Assembly: GCA_965221405.1 (NCBI GenBank)
Contig: CBDCSE010000002.1
Span: 186,001-250,000 of the forward strand
Length of the DNA stretch: 64,000 bases
Direction: 5' to 3'
Origin: JAPOUP01 sp965221405
Lineage (GTDB): Bacteria > Pseudomonadota > Alphaproteobacteria > Rhodobacterales > Rhodobacteraceae
The position numbers and the translations under genes were made by a program. Shown in pieces: positions 46,118-55,127 of this stretch (its first letter is position 1; the number at the start of each line of letters is the position of its first letter). The notes below the pieces were generated by a model. The model had not been told where the DNA came from. It made no database searches and worked only from the letters and a program-made list of their open reading frames with translations.

Positions 46118-46861
46118 TCACCAGCGCACCATTCCCGCATCGACGTTGACGGTCTGTCCGGTCATCCAGCCTGCATCCTTGGAACACAGGAACGACACGA
46201 CAGACGCAATCTGCTCGGGCTGACCCTTACCGGGCATGGCCTGAAGCATTTCGACAAAGCCGAATGCTTCGTTATGGGGGCTTGCCTTGACCCCGTCGCT
46301 TTCGGTCAGGCCGGGCGAAACCGCGTTGACGTTGATCCCGTCCTTGCCCACTTCCGTGGCAAGGGACCGTGTGAACCCTATTACCCCGCCCTTCGCGGCG
46401 ACATAGGCCGCCATGTTGGGTGTGCCCGCAAAGAACGTGTTCGACGCGATATTGACGATGGTGCCCTTTCGGCCCGCAGCGCGCATCATATCGGTCGCCT
46501 TTCGGCAGGTCAGGAAGACGCTGGTCAGATTGACATCGATGATCTTGCGCCAGTGATCGAGGTCAACATCGTCCCATGCGATGAACGGCACGATCGCGGC
46601 GTTGTTTACAAGGATATCGGGCGCTCCGTCTCGAGCCGCACCTTCGATCAACGCATCGACTGCCGCAGGATCGGACACGTCACAGGCTACCCCTACAGCC
46701 CCATGACCGATATCGGCAGCCGCGGTCTTGGCACCACCTTCATTGATATCAGCAACTACGGCGCTGGCGCCATCTTCGGCGAGCCGCTTGGCAATGGCCT
46801 TGCCGATGCCTTGCGCCGCACCGGTGACGATTGCGGATTTCCCGTCGAGCTTTCCTGACAT
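46118..46861 (-). CDS. Pyridoxal 4-dehydrogenase
   Basis: NAD-dependent short-chain dehydrogenase converting pyridoxal (hemiacetal) to 4-pyridoxolactone. The 247-residue protein has the Rossmann motif TGAAQGIGKAIAKRL, catalytic serine region NIASNTFFAG and Y-x-x-x-K in AAYVAAKGG. Stretches such as DDVDLDHWRKIIDVNLT and GVKASPHNEAFGFVEMLQAM match, as I recall them, the characterised Mesorhizobium enzyme rather than generic FabG-like proteins. The flanking aminotransferase and lactonase genes complete the same pathway segment. Start ATG 46859-46861. Confidence 0.88.
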   Translation of the reverse strand: MSGKLDGKSAIVTGAAQGIGKAIAKRLAEDGASAVVADINEGGAKTAAADIGHGAVGVACDVSDPAAVDALIEGAARDGAPDILVNNAAIVPFIAWDDVDLDHWRKIIDVNLTSVFLTCRKATDMMRAAGRKGTIVNIASNTFFAGTPNMAAYVAAKGGVIGFTRSLATEVGKDGINVNAVSPGLTESDGVKASPHNEAFGFVEMLQAMPGKGQPEQIASVVSFLCSKDAGWMTGQTVNVDAGMVRW

Positions 46862-46895
46862 GTGGTCTGTCTCCCCTCGTATGTCTTTCGTTTGT

Positions 46896-48074
46896 TCAGT
46901 GCTCTGCATCGAGACGGGCCTGAACCGCCGCTAGACCCGCGGCGATATCAACGGCCACCCCGTTAGCAGCCAAGGCACCGCCCAGCGCAGCGGCAGCGAC
47001 ATGCGCAAACATCGGTTGCGCGGTCGGCCCCATATGGCCGATACGGATGAGCTTGCCCAGGGTTTCGCCTCGGCCCGCCGAAAGGCTGACGCCATAACGC
47101 GCGCGGGCTTCGGCGATGATCGGGCCGGCGTCGGTCCCGCCCGGCATCTTTACCGCCGTGCAGGTGGGCGAGGCAATCTCTTCCCGAGCCGGCCATATGT
47201 CGATGCCCATTGCCCGCACACCGTCACGCGTTGCCGCAGCCGTCAGCGCATGGCGCGCCCATACGGTTTCGGGTCCCTCGTCAAGAAAGCGGTCCAGCGC
47301 TGCGCCCAATCCGTTGATTTCAGCCACCGACGGGGTGAATGGAAAGGGTCGGCCTGCCTTCCAAGCGTTCTTCCAGTCGATAAAGGACAACATCGAGGCA
47401 AAAGGTGCGTCCTTGTTCGCCTCCATCTTGGCCCAAGCGGCGTCAGACACCGCGGCAAGCGTCAGTCCCGGCGGGCAGCCCAGACACTTGTTCGGACCGG
47501 TCACGTAGATCGCGGCGAGACAGGCGTCGGGCGAGCTCTTCATCCCGCCCCAAGAGGATACCGCATCAACGATCAGAAGCGCACCCGCCTGCGCGGCCAC
47601 GGCCCCGATTGCATTGATGTCGTTCAATGTGCCCGAGGGCGTATCGTGATGGCAGACCGCGACGACCCTCGTCTCGGGATGCGCCTTCAAATGCTCCCGC
47701 ACCGCCTCTGGATCGATGCAGTCGTCATAAGCGACCTCGATCTCATCGACACGCGCGGCATAGCGCGAGGCCCAGTAGCCGAACCCTTTACCATAGACGC
47801 CCGAGGCTAGGTTGAGCACTACATCGTCCTTGGCGATCAGCGACGCTGCGGCGGCCTCGAGGCCTAGCACAGGTTCGCCTTGCAGGATCACCGGCGGCTC
47901 GTCCGTTTCCATCGCCTTTTGCGCCTTGCGGGCCACGGCCTCGTAATAGGCCTGAAACGCCGGGTCGTAGTCATAGAGAACCGTCGCCCCCATGGCGCGA
48001 AGCACTTCGGGATAGGCATCCACCGGTCCGGCGGTCAGCGTGAAGGCAGGTGGTCGTGTCTCGGGGTAACGCAT
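46896..48074 (-). CDS. ppaT: Pyridoxamine-pyruvate aminotransferase
   Basis: Converts pyridoxamine plus pyruvate to pyridoxal plus alanine without bound PLP; the substrate forms the aldimine on the active lysine. The 392-residue protein has the fold-type I small-aminotransferase (AGAT subgroup) features: TLTAGPVDAYPEVLRAMGAT, NLASGVYGKGFGYWASRY, CHHDTPSGTLNDINAIGAV, VDAVSSWGGMK, and the lysine in YVTGPNKCLGCPPGLTL. The C-terminal RGETLGKLIRIGHMGPTAQP is shared with the Mesorhizobium enzyme as I remember it. It lies 11 bp after the lactonase gene. Confidence 0.92.
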   Translation of the reverse strand: MRYPETRPPAFTLTAGPVDAYPEVLRAMGATVLYDYDPAFQAYYEAVARKAQKAMETDEPPVILQGEPVLGLEAAAASLIAKDDVVLNLASGVYGKGFGYWASRYAARVDEIEVAYDDCIDPEAVREHLKAHPETRVVAVCHHDTPSGTLNDINAIGAVAAQAGALLIVDAVSSWGGMKSSPDACLAAIYVTGPNKCLGCPPGLTLAAVSDAAWAKMEANKDAPFASMLSFIDWKNAWKAGRPFPFTPSVAEINGLGAALDRFLDEGPETVWARHALTAAATRDGVRAMGIDIWPAREEIASPTCTAVKMPGGTDAGPIIAEARARYGVSLSAGRGETLGKLIRIGHMGPTAQPMFAHVAAAALGGALAANGVAVDIAAGLAAVQARLDAEH

Positions 48075-48085
48075 GGCAGCATCCC

Positions 48086-48892
48086 TTAGCTATAGGCGTT
48101 CACGCCGATTCGGTAATTCTGGAAACTCTCCATATCGTGGGAAAAGAGCACTTCCGCGCCGGTCTCTTCCTCGATCTTCTTGAGCTTCTTCATGCTTTCG
48201 ACGCCAGCGATCGGATCTATATGGAAGCCCGCGTTGATCCGTTCTTCGTAGCTTCTGCGTGTATAGGCCGCGTCCAACGTAAGGAGCATTGGTTTGCGGT
48301 TCGCCAGTTCTAAATAAAGTGAGTAATGACCGATCGCGTGACCGGGGGTAAAGATCAGCTTCACACCCTTGGCCAGTTCCACATCGCCATCGACAAACTC
48401 GTACTTCGTGTTCGCCGATGACTGCCCTGCGGTAAGCTGGTCCGCCATCCCCCGCGCCTCGGCGGCTTCGGCGTTGAAGGTCATGTCCGAGTAGCCCAGC
48501 ACCTCGAACGGCTGCGGAGTCGCCGACTGGGCCAACTCGTCCTTGTGGCAAATCTTCTTCGCGTGGGGGAAGAACTTGTTCCCGCCCACATGGTCGAAAT
48601 GGAAGTGACTATTGAAGACCACGCCGATGTCCTTGGGCTCCATCCCAAGAAGCTCGAGCGCGCCCGGAATCGTCTGTTGCTCGGTCTGGATCGGTTTCTC
48701 GAAGGGCAGAACCTTCTGGACATGGTCATAGTCATAGCCGGTATCGACCAGGAAGTTGCCTTCGGCATGTTCGATCAGAACCGAATAGACGGGAAAGCGG
48801 ACCTCGCCCCCCGGTCCCTTGTTCCACCAGATGTGGAACCCGTCGAGGACCAGAGATCCTCCATCGAGCAGGTAAACCTTGGTTTCGGTCAT
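48086..48892 (-). CDS. 4-Pyridoxolactonase
   Basis: Zinc metallo-beta-lactamase-fold hydrolase opening 4-pyridoxolactone to 4-pyridoxic acid. The 268-residue protein begins MTETKVYLLDGGSLVLDGFH and has the HxHxDH metal site in NSHFHFDHVGGNKFFPHAKK, the second histidine region FTPGHAIGHYSLYLE, the bridging aspartate in LTLDAAYTRRS, and SHDMESFQNYR at the end. These match the characterised Mesorhizobium lactonase in wording and length. Start is supported by GGGAG upstream. Confidence 0.92.
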   Translation of the reverse strand: MTETKVYLLDGGSLVLDGFHIWWNKGPGGEVRFPVYSVLIEHAEGNFLVDTGYDYDHVQKVLPFEKPIQTEQQTIPGALELLGMEPKDIGVVFNSHFHFDHVGGNKFFPHAKKICHKDELAQSATPQPFEVLGYSDMTFNAEAAEARGMADQLTAGQSSANTKYEFVDGDVELAKGVKLIFTPGHAIGHYSLYLELANRKPMLLTLDAAYTRRSYEERINAGFHIDPIAGVESMKKLKKIEEETGAEVLFSHDMESFQNYRIGVNAYS

Positions 48893-48919
48893 GATCTTTC
48901 TCCCTGTTTTTTTGGGGCG

Positions 48920-49855
48920 TCAGCGTGCCCCGCGTTCGTATGGTAACCCAAGTGCCGCGGGCAGGCGCGCCTTGCGGCCCCAGATGACAAGCACCAGCAT
49001 GACGGCGGCGAAGGGAAGCATCTGGATCACATCCGTTGGAACGTTCGAGCCAGCGACCTGAAGTGCGGTGGTCAGCGACAATGCCGCACCAAAGATCAGC
49101 GCACCGATTAGGACCCAGACCGGGCGACCCCGGGCCAGCATCGCCAGAACGATCCCGATGAACCCTGCCCCACCGGTCATGAACGGGATGAATAACCCTG
49201 CCGCGACATTGGCCATATACGCACCGCCGAGGCCCGCCATGGCGCCAGTGAACAGGACCGCGGCCATGCGGATCAGAACCACATGACCGCCCGCCACATC
49301 CAGTGCGGCCGGTTTCTCGCCCGCCGCGCGCAGTGTCAGGCCAAGGTTCGTGCGGCGGTAGGCCCAAGCGAGGACTATCACACCAATCAGCGCGAGATGG
49401 ACCATCGGATGGCGCCCGAACAGGGACGGCCCGATCACCGGCAGATCGGTGAGTATCGGCAGATCAATCCGCGAAGGGGCGGGCAGGCGCGGGTAGGTTC
49501 GCGAAAACTGGAAATGGTGCAGAAGCGATGTCAACCCCTCGGCCCCCAGTGTCAGGCCAATGCCGACAACGATCTGGTTCAAACCAATCCTCACACAGAG
49601 AAGCGCCATGAGCGCCGCAACGATCATGCCCCCCGTCATGCCGCCCATAAAACCCAGCCAGATGTTTTCAGTACTCCACGCCGTCAGAAAACCGAGGTAG
49701 GCACCGAAGATCATCATCCCCTCGATCCCGATATTCAGGACACCGGCTTTTTCCGACATCTGCTCACCAAGGCCCGCAAGCAGAAGCGGGATACCGGCTA
49801 CAATTGCGCCGGTCAGCAGCGACGACAGAAAGGCAGCTGTCAGCAAGGCTTCCAT
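48920..49855 (-). CDS. BMP-family ABC transporter permease 2
   Basis: Membrane subunit of a nucleoside/BMP-type ABC importer (branched-chain BPD_transp_2 fold), 311 residues. Typical: ATIVAGIPLLLAGLGEQMSE-like GAIVAGIPLLLAGLGEQMSE, KAGVLNIGIEGMMIFGAYLG, and GLTLRAAGEKPAALDVAGGH in the coupling loop. It sits 27 bp upstream of the lactonase gene on the same strand, so the importer and the B6 enzymes probably share transcripts. Confidence 0.9.
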   Translation of the reverse strand: MEALLTAAFLSSLLTGAIVAGIPLLLAGLGEQMSEKAGVLNIGIEGMMIFGAYLGFLTAWSTENIWLGFMGGMTGGMIVAALMALLCVRIGLNQIVVGIGLTLGAEGLTSLLHHFQFSRTYPRLPAPSRIDLPILTDLPVIGPSLFGRHPMVHLALIGVIVLAWAYRRTNLGLTLRAAGEKPAALDVAGGHVVLIRMAAVLFTGAMAGLGGAYMANVAAGLFIPFMTGGAGFIGIVLAMLARGRPVWVLIGALIFGAALSLTTALQVAGSNVPTDVIQMLPFAAVMLVLVIWGRKARLPAALGLPYERGAR

Positions 49856-49858
49856 GGC

Positions 49859-50950
49859 TCACCCCCCTCCCTTGCGGCGGCGGTGATCCAGCCATTCGGC
49901 GAGCCCCAAGAAGATCAGCAGAGTGGCAACCAGAACAAGGGTGAAATCCTGTGGAACGCCCACCCGCCGTGCCGCACTTTCCGAACCGATCAGAAGCACG
50001 GAATAAAAGAAGATCAGGATGATGGACCCGATCCCGTGAAAACGGGCAAGGAAGACAAGCGGGATCACCATCAACCCGTAGGCGGGATTCCAGTCGGCGC
50101 GCACGTTGCCATTCACACCCAGAATCTCCGAGGCGCCCGCAAGTCCAGTGAAGGCCGCAGAGATCGCGAAGACCGCAACGGTCAGGCGCGGAACCGATAG
50201 TCCCGCGTGAGCGGCCGCGTGGGGGTTGGCGCCAACTGTGCGAAGCTTCAGGCCAAATGCCGTCCGGGTCATCACCACATGGACCAGCAGCACTGCGGCG
50301 ACGGCCCAGATGAGGCCGGTTGAGATCGTGCTGTCGAACAGGCGCGGCAGCCGGTCCGAGACGGGGATCGTGCGCGTCTGCGGGACGGTGGTTTCCGAAT
50401 CCAGGAAGACCAGTTTCACTAGAACATTCGCAAGCGAAACACCTAGAAAGGTCATCATCAGCGTCGTGATAATCTCGTTCACGCCCTGATAGGCGCGCAA
50501 GAGAGCCGGAAGAACCGACCAGACAGCTCCGACCAGCCCGGCCAGTGCGAAACCAACCAAAAGGACGAACCATCCGGGCAATACGCCAAGTAATGCGGGT
50601 GCCAGAGCAGCCGAGGCAACAGCCCCCAGAAGGAACTGACCGTCGACGCCCAGGTTCCAGATGCCCGCCCTGAACGCCACAATCAGACCTGCGGCCAGAA
50701 ACAGAAGCGGGGCCATTCGCGTCAGCGTCTGTTCCAACCCCAAACCGGAGAACAGGCCACGCTCGATCACGAATATATAGTAGGTTATTGGGTTGGTCCC
50801 GAACGCGATAAGGATCAGTCCGGAGGTCACGACTGCGGCAACTATCGGGCCAAGCGTCATTACCACGAAACGTGCCGACCGTGCCTCTCTTTGAACCTCG
50901 GTCGGCCCTTCGGAATGTGTCGCGGCGATCTGTGCATCACTTGCAGTCAT
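49859..50950 (-). CDS. BMP-family ABC transporter permease 1
   Basis: First membrane subunit of the BMP-type importer, 363 residues, with GLIVAFRAGIWNLGVDGQFL, GVNEIITTLMMTFLGVSLAN and LKLRTVGANPHAAAHAGLSV, all characteristic of YufP-type permeases. It overlaps the ATPase stop by 4 bp and is 3 bp from the second permease gene. Confidence 0.9.
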   Translation of the reverse strand: MTASDAQIAATHSEGPTEVQREARSARFVVMTLGPIVAAVVTSGLILIAFGTNPITYYIFVIERGLFSGLGLEQTLTRMAPLLFLAAGLIVAFRAGIWNLGVDGQFLLGAVASAALAPALLGVLPGWFVLLVGFALAGLVGAVWSVLPALLRAYQGVNEIITTLMMTFLGVSLANVLVKLVFLDSETTVPQTRTIPVSDRLPRLFDSTISTGLIWAVAAVLLVHVVMTRTAFGLKLRTVGANPHAAAHAGLSVPRLTVAVFAISAAFTGLAGASEILGVNGNVRADWNPAYGLMVIPLVFLARFHGIGSIILIFFYSVLLIGSESAARRVGVPQDFTLVLVATLLIFLGLAEWLDHRRRKGGG

Positions 50951-52548
50951 GCATCCACCTCGGCGGGTGCCTCACCCACCATAAGACGGCCTATGGCGGC
51001 GCGCATCTCCGACGGACGGTCGGCATCGTTATCCAGAACGCCGCAGATACGCCCGCGATCCATCACGGCGATCCGGTCTGCCAGTTCGAGCAGTTCGTCG
51101 AGATCGGTCGAGATCAGCAAGACGGCCATTCCGCCCTCGGCAATGTCGCGAATGCGCTGACGCGAGGCTGCGATATTCTGCATGTCTAATCCATAGGTTG
51201 GCTTGTTGAACACGACAACCTTTGCCGCACCGGACAACTCGCGGCCCAGCAGGACTTTCTGGATATTGCCACCAGACAGATACCCGATGGGTGTCGCTTC
51301 TCCCGGCGTCCGGACGGAAAACCGCTGAATCAGATCACGGGCATGGGCGGCAATTCGGGTGGGTCGTTCAAGCCCATAGTTCCAGAACGGAGGCGCGCCT
51401 ATCTCCTTCAAAACCGTATTCTCGGAGACCGCAAATAGGCCAACAGAGCCTTCCATCAGGCGATCATCGGTCAGATATCTCAGCCCAAGTTCGCGCCGCT
51501 TACCGACGCTGTCCCGCGTGACGTTCCGCCCCTCAAGCTCGACTATGCCCGCCGTTACCGGACGTTGTCCGGAAATTGCCTCGGCCATCTGTTTCTGGCC
51601 GTTGCCATCGATCCCGGCCACGCCAAGGATTTCTCCGGCAAACACCTCCAGCGAAATATCCGACAACGCCATTTCCTCGACCCCGCCCCGGGTCGAAAGG
51701 CCCGAGACCTTCAGACAGCACGCTCCGCGCGGACGGCTTGGGCGGGCCATAGGAGGCGCGCCGATATCGCTGAAGCCGAACATGAGCCGCACCATTTCGT
51801 CCACGGCGTCTTTCTCCGACATCGTACCAAGGGCGTCCGGCGAGATTTCTCCGGCAAACCGGCCTTGTTTCAACACGCTGATCCGGTCTCCAAACCGGTA
51901 GGCCTCTCCCAGCTTGTGGGTGATGAACACGACCGCCAGCCCACGCTCGGCCAGACGCCGCATCCGTTCGCCCAACTCGTCGGCGCCACACGGCGTCAAC
52001 ATCGACGTCGCCTCATCCAGAATCAGGACGTGGCTGTCGCGTAGAAGCGCGCGCGCAATCTCGATCTGCTGCTGTTCGCCCAGGGACAGATCACCGATGA
52101 TGGCATCCAGCGGAACCCGCAGACCAAAATCACGCCGGAGTTCCGCGATACGCTCCTCGATCACGGCACGCGGTGGCCTGTGCCACCATGCATCGCCTAA
52201 AACAAGATTCTCAAAAACCGTAAGGGTCGGCACTAGCATAACATGCTGGAACACCGTATTGATGCCTGCCGCGATACTTTCGAATGGGGACGTGAGCGAC
52301 ACGGGCGCGCCGTTTACCGTCAGATGTCCCTCGTCAGGCAGTTGAAGACCGGCAAGCATTCCAACGATTGTCGACTTGCCGGCTCCGTTCTCACCCAAAA
52401 GGACGCGCACTTCGCCCGACCGGATCCCCAGTGAGACATCGTCAACGGCCACGACGCCGGGAAAGCGTTTGGTGACATTGACGAGCCCCACGGCCTCCAC
52501 CGCCCTTTCAGGGAGCGGAGCAAGGGGCGTCCGGGCGAGGTCGCGCAT
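50947..52548 (-). CDS. BMP-family ABC transporter double ATPase
   Basis: Tandem ATPase of 533 residues (YufO type). Domain 1 has a full Walker A (LLGENGAGKSTIVGMLAG), signature LSLGEQQQIEIARALL and Walker B HVLILDEATSMLTP. Domain 2 has the family-typical degenerate nucleotide loop GVAGIDGNGQKQMAEAISGQ, signature LSGGNIQKVLLGRELS, and VVVFNKPTYGLDM in place of a standard Walker B. The degenerate second site is normal for this class. Confidence 0.92.
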   Translation of the reverse strand: MRDLARTPLAPLPERAVEAVGLVNVTKRFPGVVAVDDVSLGIRSGEVRVLLGENGAGKSTIVGMLAGLQLPDEGHLTVNGAPVSLTSPFESIAAGINTVFQHVMLVPTLTVFENLVLGDAWWHRPPRAVIEERIAELRRDFGLRVPLDAIIGDLSLGEQQQIEIARALLRDSHVLILDEATSMLTPCGADELGERMRRLAERGLAVVFITHKLGEAYRFGDRISVLKQGRFAGEISPDALGTMSEKDAVDEMVRLMFGFSDIGAPPMARPSRPRGACCLKVSGLSTRGGVEEMALSDISLEVFAGEILGVAGIDGNGQKQMAEAISGQRPVTAGIVELEGRNVTRDSVGKRRELGLRYLTDDRLMEGSVGLFAVSENTVLKEIGAPPFWNYGLERPTRIAAHARDLIQRFSVRTPGEATPIGYLSGGNIQKVLLGRELSGAAKVVVFNKPTYGLDMQNIAASRQRIRDIAEGGMAVLLISTDLDELLELADRIAVMDRGRICGVLDNDADRPSEMRAAIGRLMVGEAPAEVDA

Positions 52549-52556
52549 CCCCTTTC

Positions 52557-53573
52557 TTACTCGGCCAGCGTCACAAGAGCGCGCACTGCTTCTGCGTCAA
52601 AGATCGGATCCATGCTCATGCTGCCCGACACGATCTCGTCTCGCAGGGCCATGATCTCGGTCCAAACGTCGTCAGGAACCTGCGGTGTTTTCAGAAGCTT
52701 GACCGAGTCGCCCGCAAGGCTGATCGCGTAGCTTTTGGTACCGAAGGTCCCGGCTTTCAGATCGGCGATCATTTCAGAATACACTGGCGTCATGTCCCAG
52801 ACGACCGAGGTCAGAAGGTGCCCGGTATCAAGTGAGGACTTGTCGCCGATCACGTCGATGAACAGAACGTCCGACCCGTCGGTCGCCGTGTTGGTTTCAA
52901 TCGCCTGAATCATACCGAAGGACGATCCGTTGCCTTGACCAAAGATGATGTCCGCGCCGGCAGCGATCACCGAGGTCGTCACCCGGTTACCGCCCGCTGC
53001 GTCGGAATAGGCCGCGGGTCCGATAACCGCGTAGAGCACGTTCACATCGGCATTCTCGGCCCGCACGCCTTGGGCGAACCCGGCGGATTGAGAGTTCCAC
53101 GAAGGCGGTTCGCCCGAAACCACAATCCCGACGGTGCCAGTTGTCGTCATCTTTGCCGCCATCCGGCCTACGAGATAGGCCCCTTCGTGCCCGGACAGAG
53201 TGTAGTCAGCGATCAGGCCCTGCTTCAGTGCGTCCGGGTTGTCGACGATGGCCACCGGCACGCCCGTCTCCTCAGCTATCTCGGGACCGGCGGTATTGTA
53301 GCCCGACGCGTGCGCGATCATCAGGTCCACGCCTTCGGCCGCAAGCTCCCGCATCGGCGCACGGACGTCACCGTAGCCAAGCCCGTCAGCCACCACGATC
53401 TCGAGCCCCATGGCCTCGGCAGCGGCCCGGGCCGCGTCGACGCCCTGTTGATTCCAGCCAAAGTCAGTTCCCACTTCTGGGGTCAGAACGGCTATGGTAT
53501 CAATGTCTTGGGCAACAGTGCCCGATGCGGCGACGATCGCCGCAAATGACATGGAGCAAAATAGATGTTTCAT
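52557..53573 (-). CDS. BMP-family ABC transporter, periplasmic binding protein
   Basis: Substrate receptor of the Bmp/PnrA-like family, 338 residues, with a signal peptide ending near GTVAQ. Conserved parts: VLTPEVGTDFGWNQQGVDAA, GVDLMIAHASGYNTAGPEIA, LVGRMAAKMTTTGTVGIVVS, and GADIIFGQGNGSSFGMIQAI. Known members bind nucleosides or, more rarely, other small ring compounds. It heads the four-gene importer operon that leads into the B6 enzymes, so a B6 vitamer is a reasonable but unproven ligand. Confidence 0.9.
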   Translation of the reverse strand: MKHLFCSMSFAAIVAASGTVAQDIDTIAVLTPEVGTDFGWNQQGVDAARAAAEAMGLEIVVADGLGYGDVRAPMRELAAEGVDLMIAHASGYNTAGPEIAEETGVPVAIVDNPDALKQGLIADYTLSGHEGAYLVGRMAAKMTTTGTVGIVVSGEPPSWNSQSAGFAQGVRAENADVNVLYAVIGPAAYSDAAGGNRVTTSVIAAGADIIFGQGNGSSFGMIQAIETNTATDGSDVLFIDVIGDKSSLDTGHLLTSVVWDMTPVYSEMIADLKAGTFGTKSYAISLAGDSVKLLKTPQVPDDVWTEIMALRDEIVSGSMSMDPIFDAEAVRALVTLAE

Positions 53574-54065
53574 TTGTCAGGTCTCCCTCTGTTGGGTTGT
53601 GTCAGATGCCGCCTTGGGGCGGTTCTTTTGGGTCTTCTCTGCTCTCTGGCTGGCGCGATGGCGCTGGCCGAAGGAAATGTCTACGTGCCCTATTCGGGAA
53701 TCATCAAAGGCACCGAGGATGCCGAACGGGTGCGGCTTTCGGTATCGAACGGGACCGGCGACGCGATGACCTGCACCGCGACCCTTGCGCATTGGTATTC
53801 CGAGGATCTGGGTCAGGCGGCTCCGGGCACTTCGCTTGAGGTGACGTTGTGGCATGACCCCGAAACGGGTGTGACCAACCTTATGAACGCAACCGACGAC
53901 CGCATGCCGATCGAGGCGATCTGGTGCGGTGCGGCGGGCAATCTGACCGCCACTCGCGGACGCATCGCCCTCCCCTTCGCCGCTGGCCCCGCACCTGAGC
54001 AGATCACGCGGAACTGCAAAGCCAGTTCCGATGGGCGTTTCGCTTGCGGAGAAGCCGAAGGCTGA
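53565..54065 (+). CDS. Hypothetical secreted protein, opposite strand
   Basis: Unrecognised 166-residue protein, the only plus-strand gene between 41 and 63 kb. It has a hydrophobic leader (LGAVLLGLLCSLAGAMALA) and a mature part with paired cysteines (TCTATLAHWYSEDLG, AIWCGAAGN, NCKASSDGRFACGEA). The ATG at 53565 would overlap the start of the divergent binding-protein gene by 9 bp, so the true start may be a few codons downstream. It converges with the TRAP receptor gene, 7 bp away. Cysteine content suggests a periplasmic or exported role. Confidence 0.65.
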   Translation: MFHLSGLPLLGCVRCRLGAVLLGLLCSLAGAMALAEGNVYVPYSGIIKGTEDAERVRLSVSNGTGDAMTCTATLAHWYSEDLGQAAPGTSLEVTLWHDPETGVTNLMNATDDRMPIEAIWCGAAGNLTATRGRIALPFAAGPAPEQITRNCKASSDGRFACGEAEG

Positions 54066-54072
54066 CATCGGA

Positions 54073-55095
54073 TCACATGCCCCGATGCGCCTTAAGGAGG
54101 TCAAGTATGCGCTCGTATTCGGCGACGACATCGGGCTGATCGGCAATCGTCGCCACACCGACGTCCGCGAAACGGGTCATCATGTCGGCTTGCTCTCCAT
54201 CGCTGAACCTGTGGATCTCACCACCGTTTTCAACCCAGGCGCGATTGGCGCGTTCGACATTGGCGACCCCCCAATCGAACACAGCCTCTTCGGCGGCGCG
54301 ACCGGCAGCACGGATCGCTTCCCGCACCTCAGGACTCTGGTTTTGGAACCACATCTCGTTGACCAGCGTCATCGACACGAGATGGGAAAAGTTCAGATCG
54401 GTCACGTGCCGTGCGGTGTCGTAGAACTTGAATGCCGTCAGGATCGGCATGCCGGCCAACATCCCGTCGATTCCGCCGGACTGAAGCTGCGGGGTGACTT
54501 CCGACAGCGCAAGGGGCGTTGGGATCGCGCCGATTTCCTTCATTGGCTCCATCTGCAGGGGCGAGGCGAAGGTGCGCACCTTCAGCCCGCTGACACCAGA
54601 CAGTTCGGTCACGGGTTCGCGCGTCAGCATCAGCATCGGCGAGTTGTAAATCGCGCCGATCACCCGAACTCCCTTGTCGAGATAAAGCGTCTCAAGGTGA
54701 TCGCGGAACTCCGGGTTATGGATCACCGCGGCAACTTCCTCGGGCGATTGGAACAGGCCGGGGACATCAAATGCCTGAAAGCGCCGGTCGGTGCCTGTCA
54801 CGAACGAAGATGGTGTTGTGAAGGCTTCGATTGTGCCAAGCAGCACCCCTTCAGTCATGCGCGGGATCGCCCCCAGCTGCGACGCCGGATAGATTTCGAC
54901 TGTTACCGCATCACCCATGCGTTCGCCCATCTCGGCGGCGAACACCTTCTGCCACTCATGCTGGACATCGTTGATCGTGGCACTGGCCAGTTTCATCGTA
55001 CTTTGCGCGGAGGCGAGAGACGGCGCACATGCCAGCGCCGAGGCAATGATTGCCCCGAGCGCGGCACGGCGGGAGAAACGGGAAAGAATGGTCAT
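54073..55095 (-). CDS. TRAP transporter substrate-binding protein (DctP family)
   Basis: Periplasmic receptor of a tripartite ATP-independent transporter, 340 residues, with a twin-arginine-like leader (SRRAALGAIIASALACAPSL). DctP features: QHEWQKVFAAEMGERMGDAV, VEIYPASQLGAIPRMTEGVL, the carboxylate-binding arginine region GLKVRTFASPLQMEPMKEIG, and ALSEVTPQLQSGGIDGMLAG. Such receptors mostly bind organic acids, so an acidic pyridine or an unrelated acid are candidates. It is the last gene of the TRAP set. Confidence 0.92.
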   Translation of the reverse strand: MTILSRFSRRAALGAIIASALACAPSLASAQSTMKLASATINDVQHEWQKVFAAEMGERMGDAVTVEIYPASQLGAIPRMTEGVLLGTIEAFTTPSSFVTGTDRRFQAFDVPGLFQSPEEVAAVIHNPEFRDHLETLYLDKGVRVIGAIYNSPMLMLTREPVTELSGVSGLKVRTFASPLQMEPMKEIGAIPTPLALSEVTPQLQSGGIDGMLAGMPILTAFKFYDTARHVTDLNFSHLVSMTLVNEMWFQNQSPEVREAIRAAGRAAEEAVFDWGVANVERANRAWVENGGEIHRFSDGEQADMMTRFADVGVATIADQPDVVAEYERILDLLKAHRGM

Positions 55096-55127
55096 GGGTT
55101 GGTCCTCCTAAGAACACGACAAAGGGG

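Noticed and set aside
46118..46861. Reading this gene as FabG (3-oxoacyl-ACP reductase)
   Set aside because: Generic SDR motifs fit, but specific stretches and the adjacent ppaT and lactonase genes point to pyridoxal 4-dehydrogenase.
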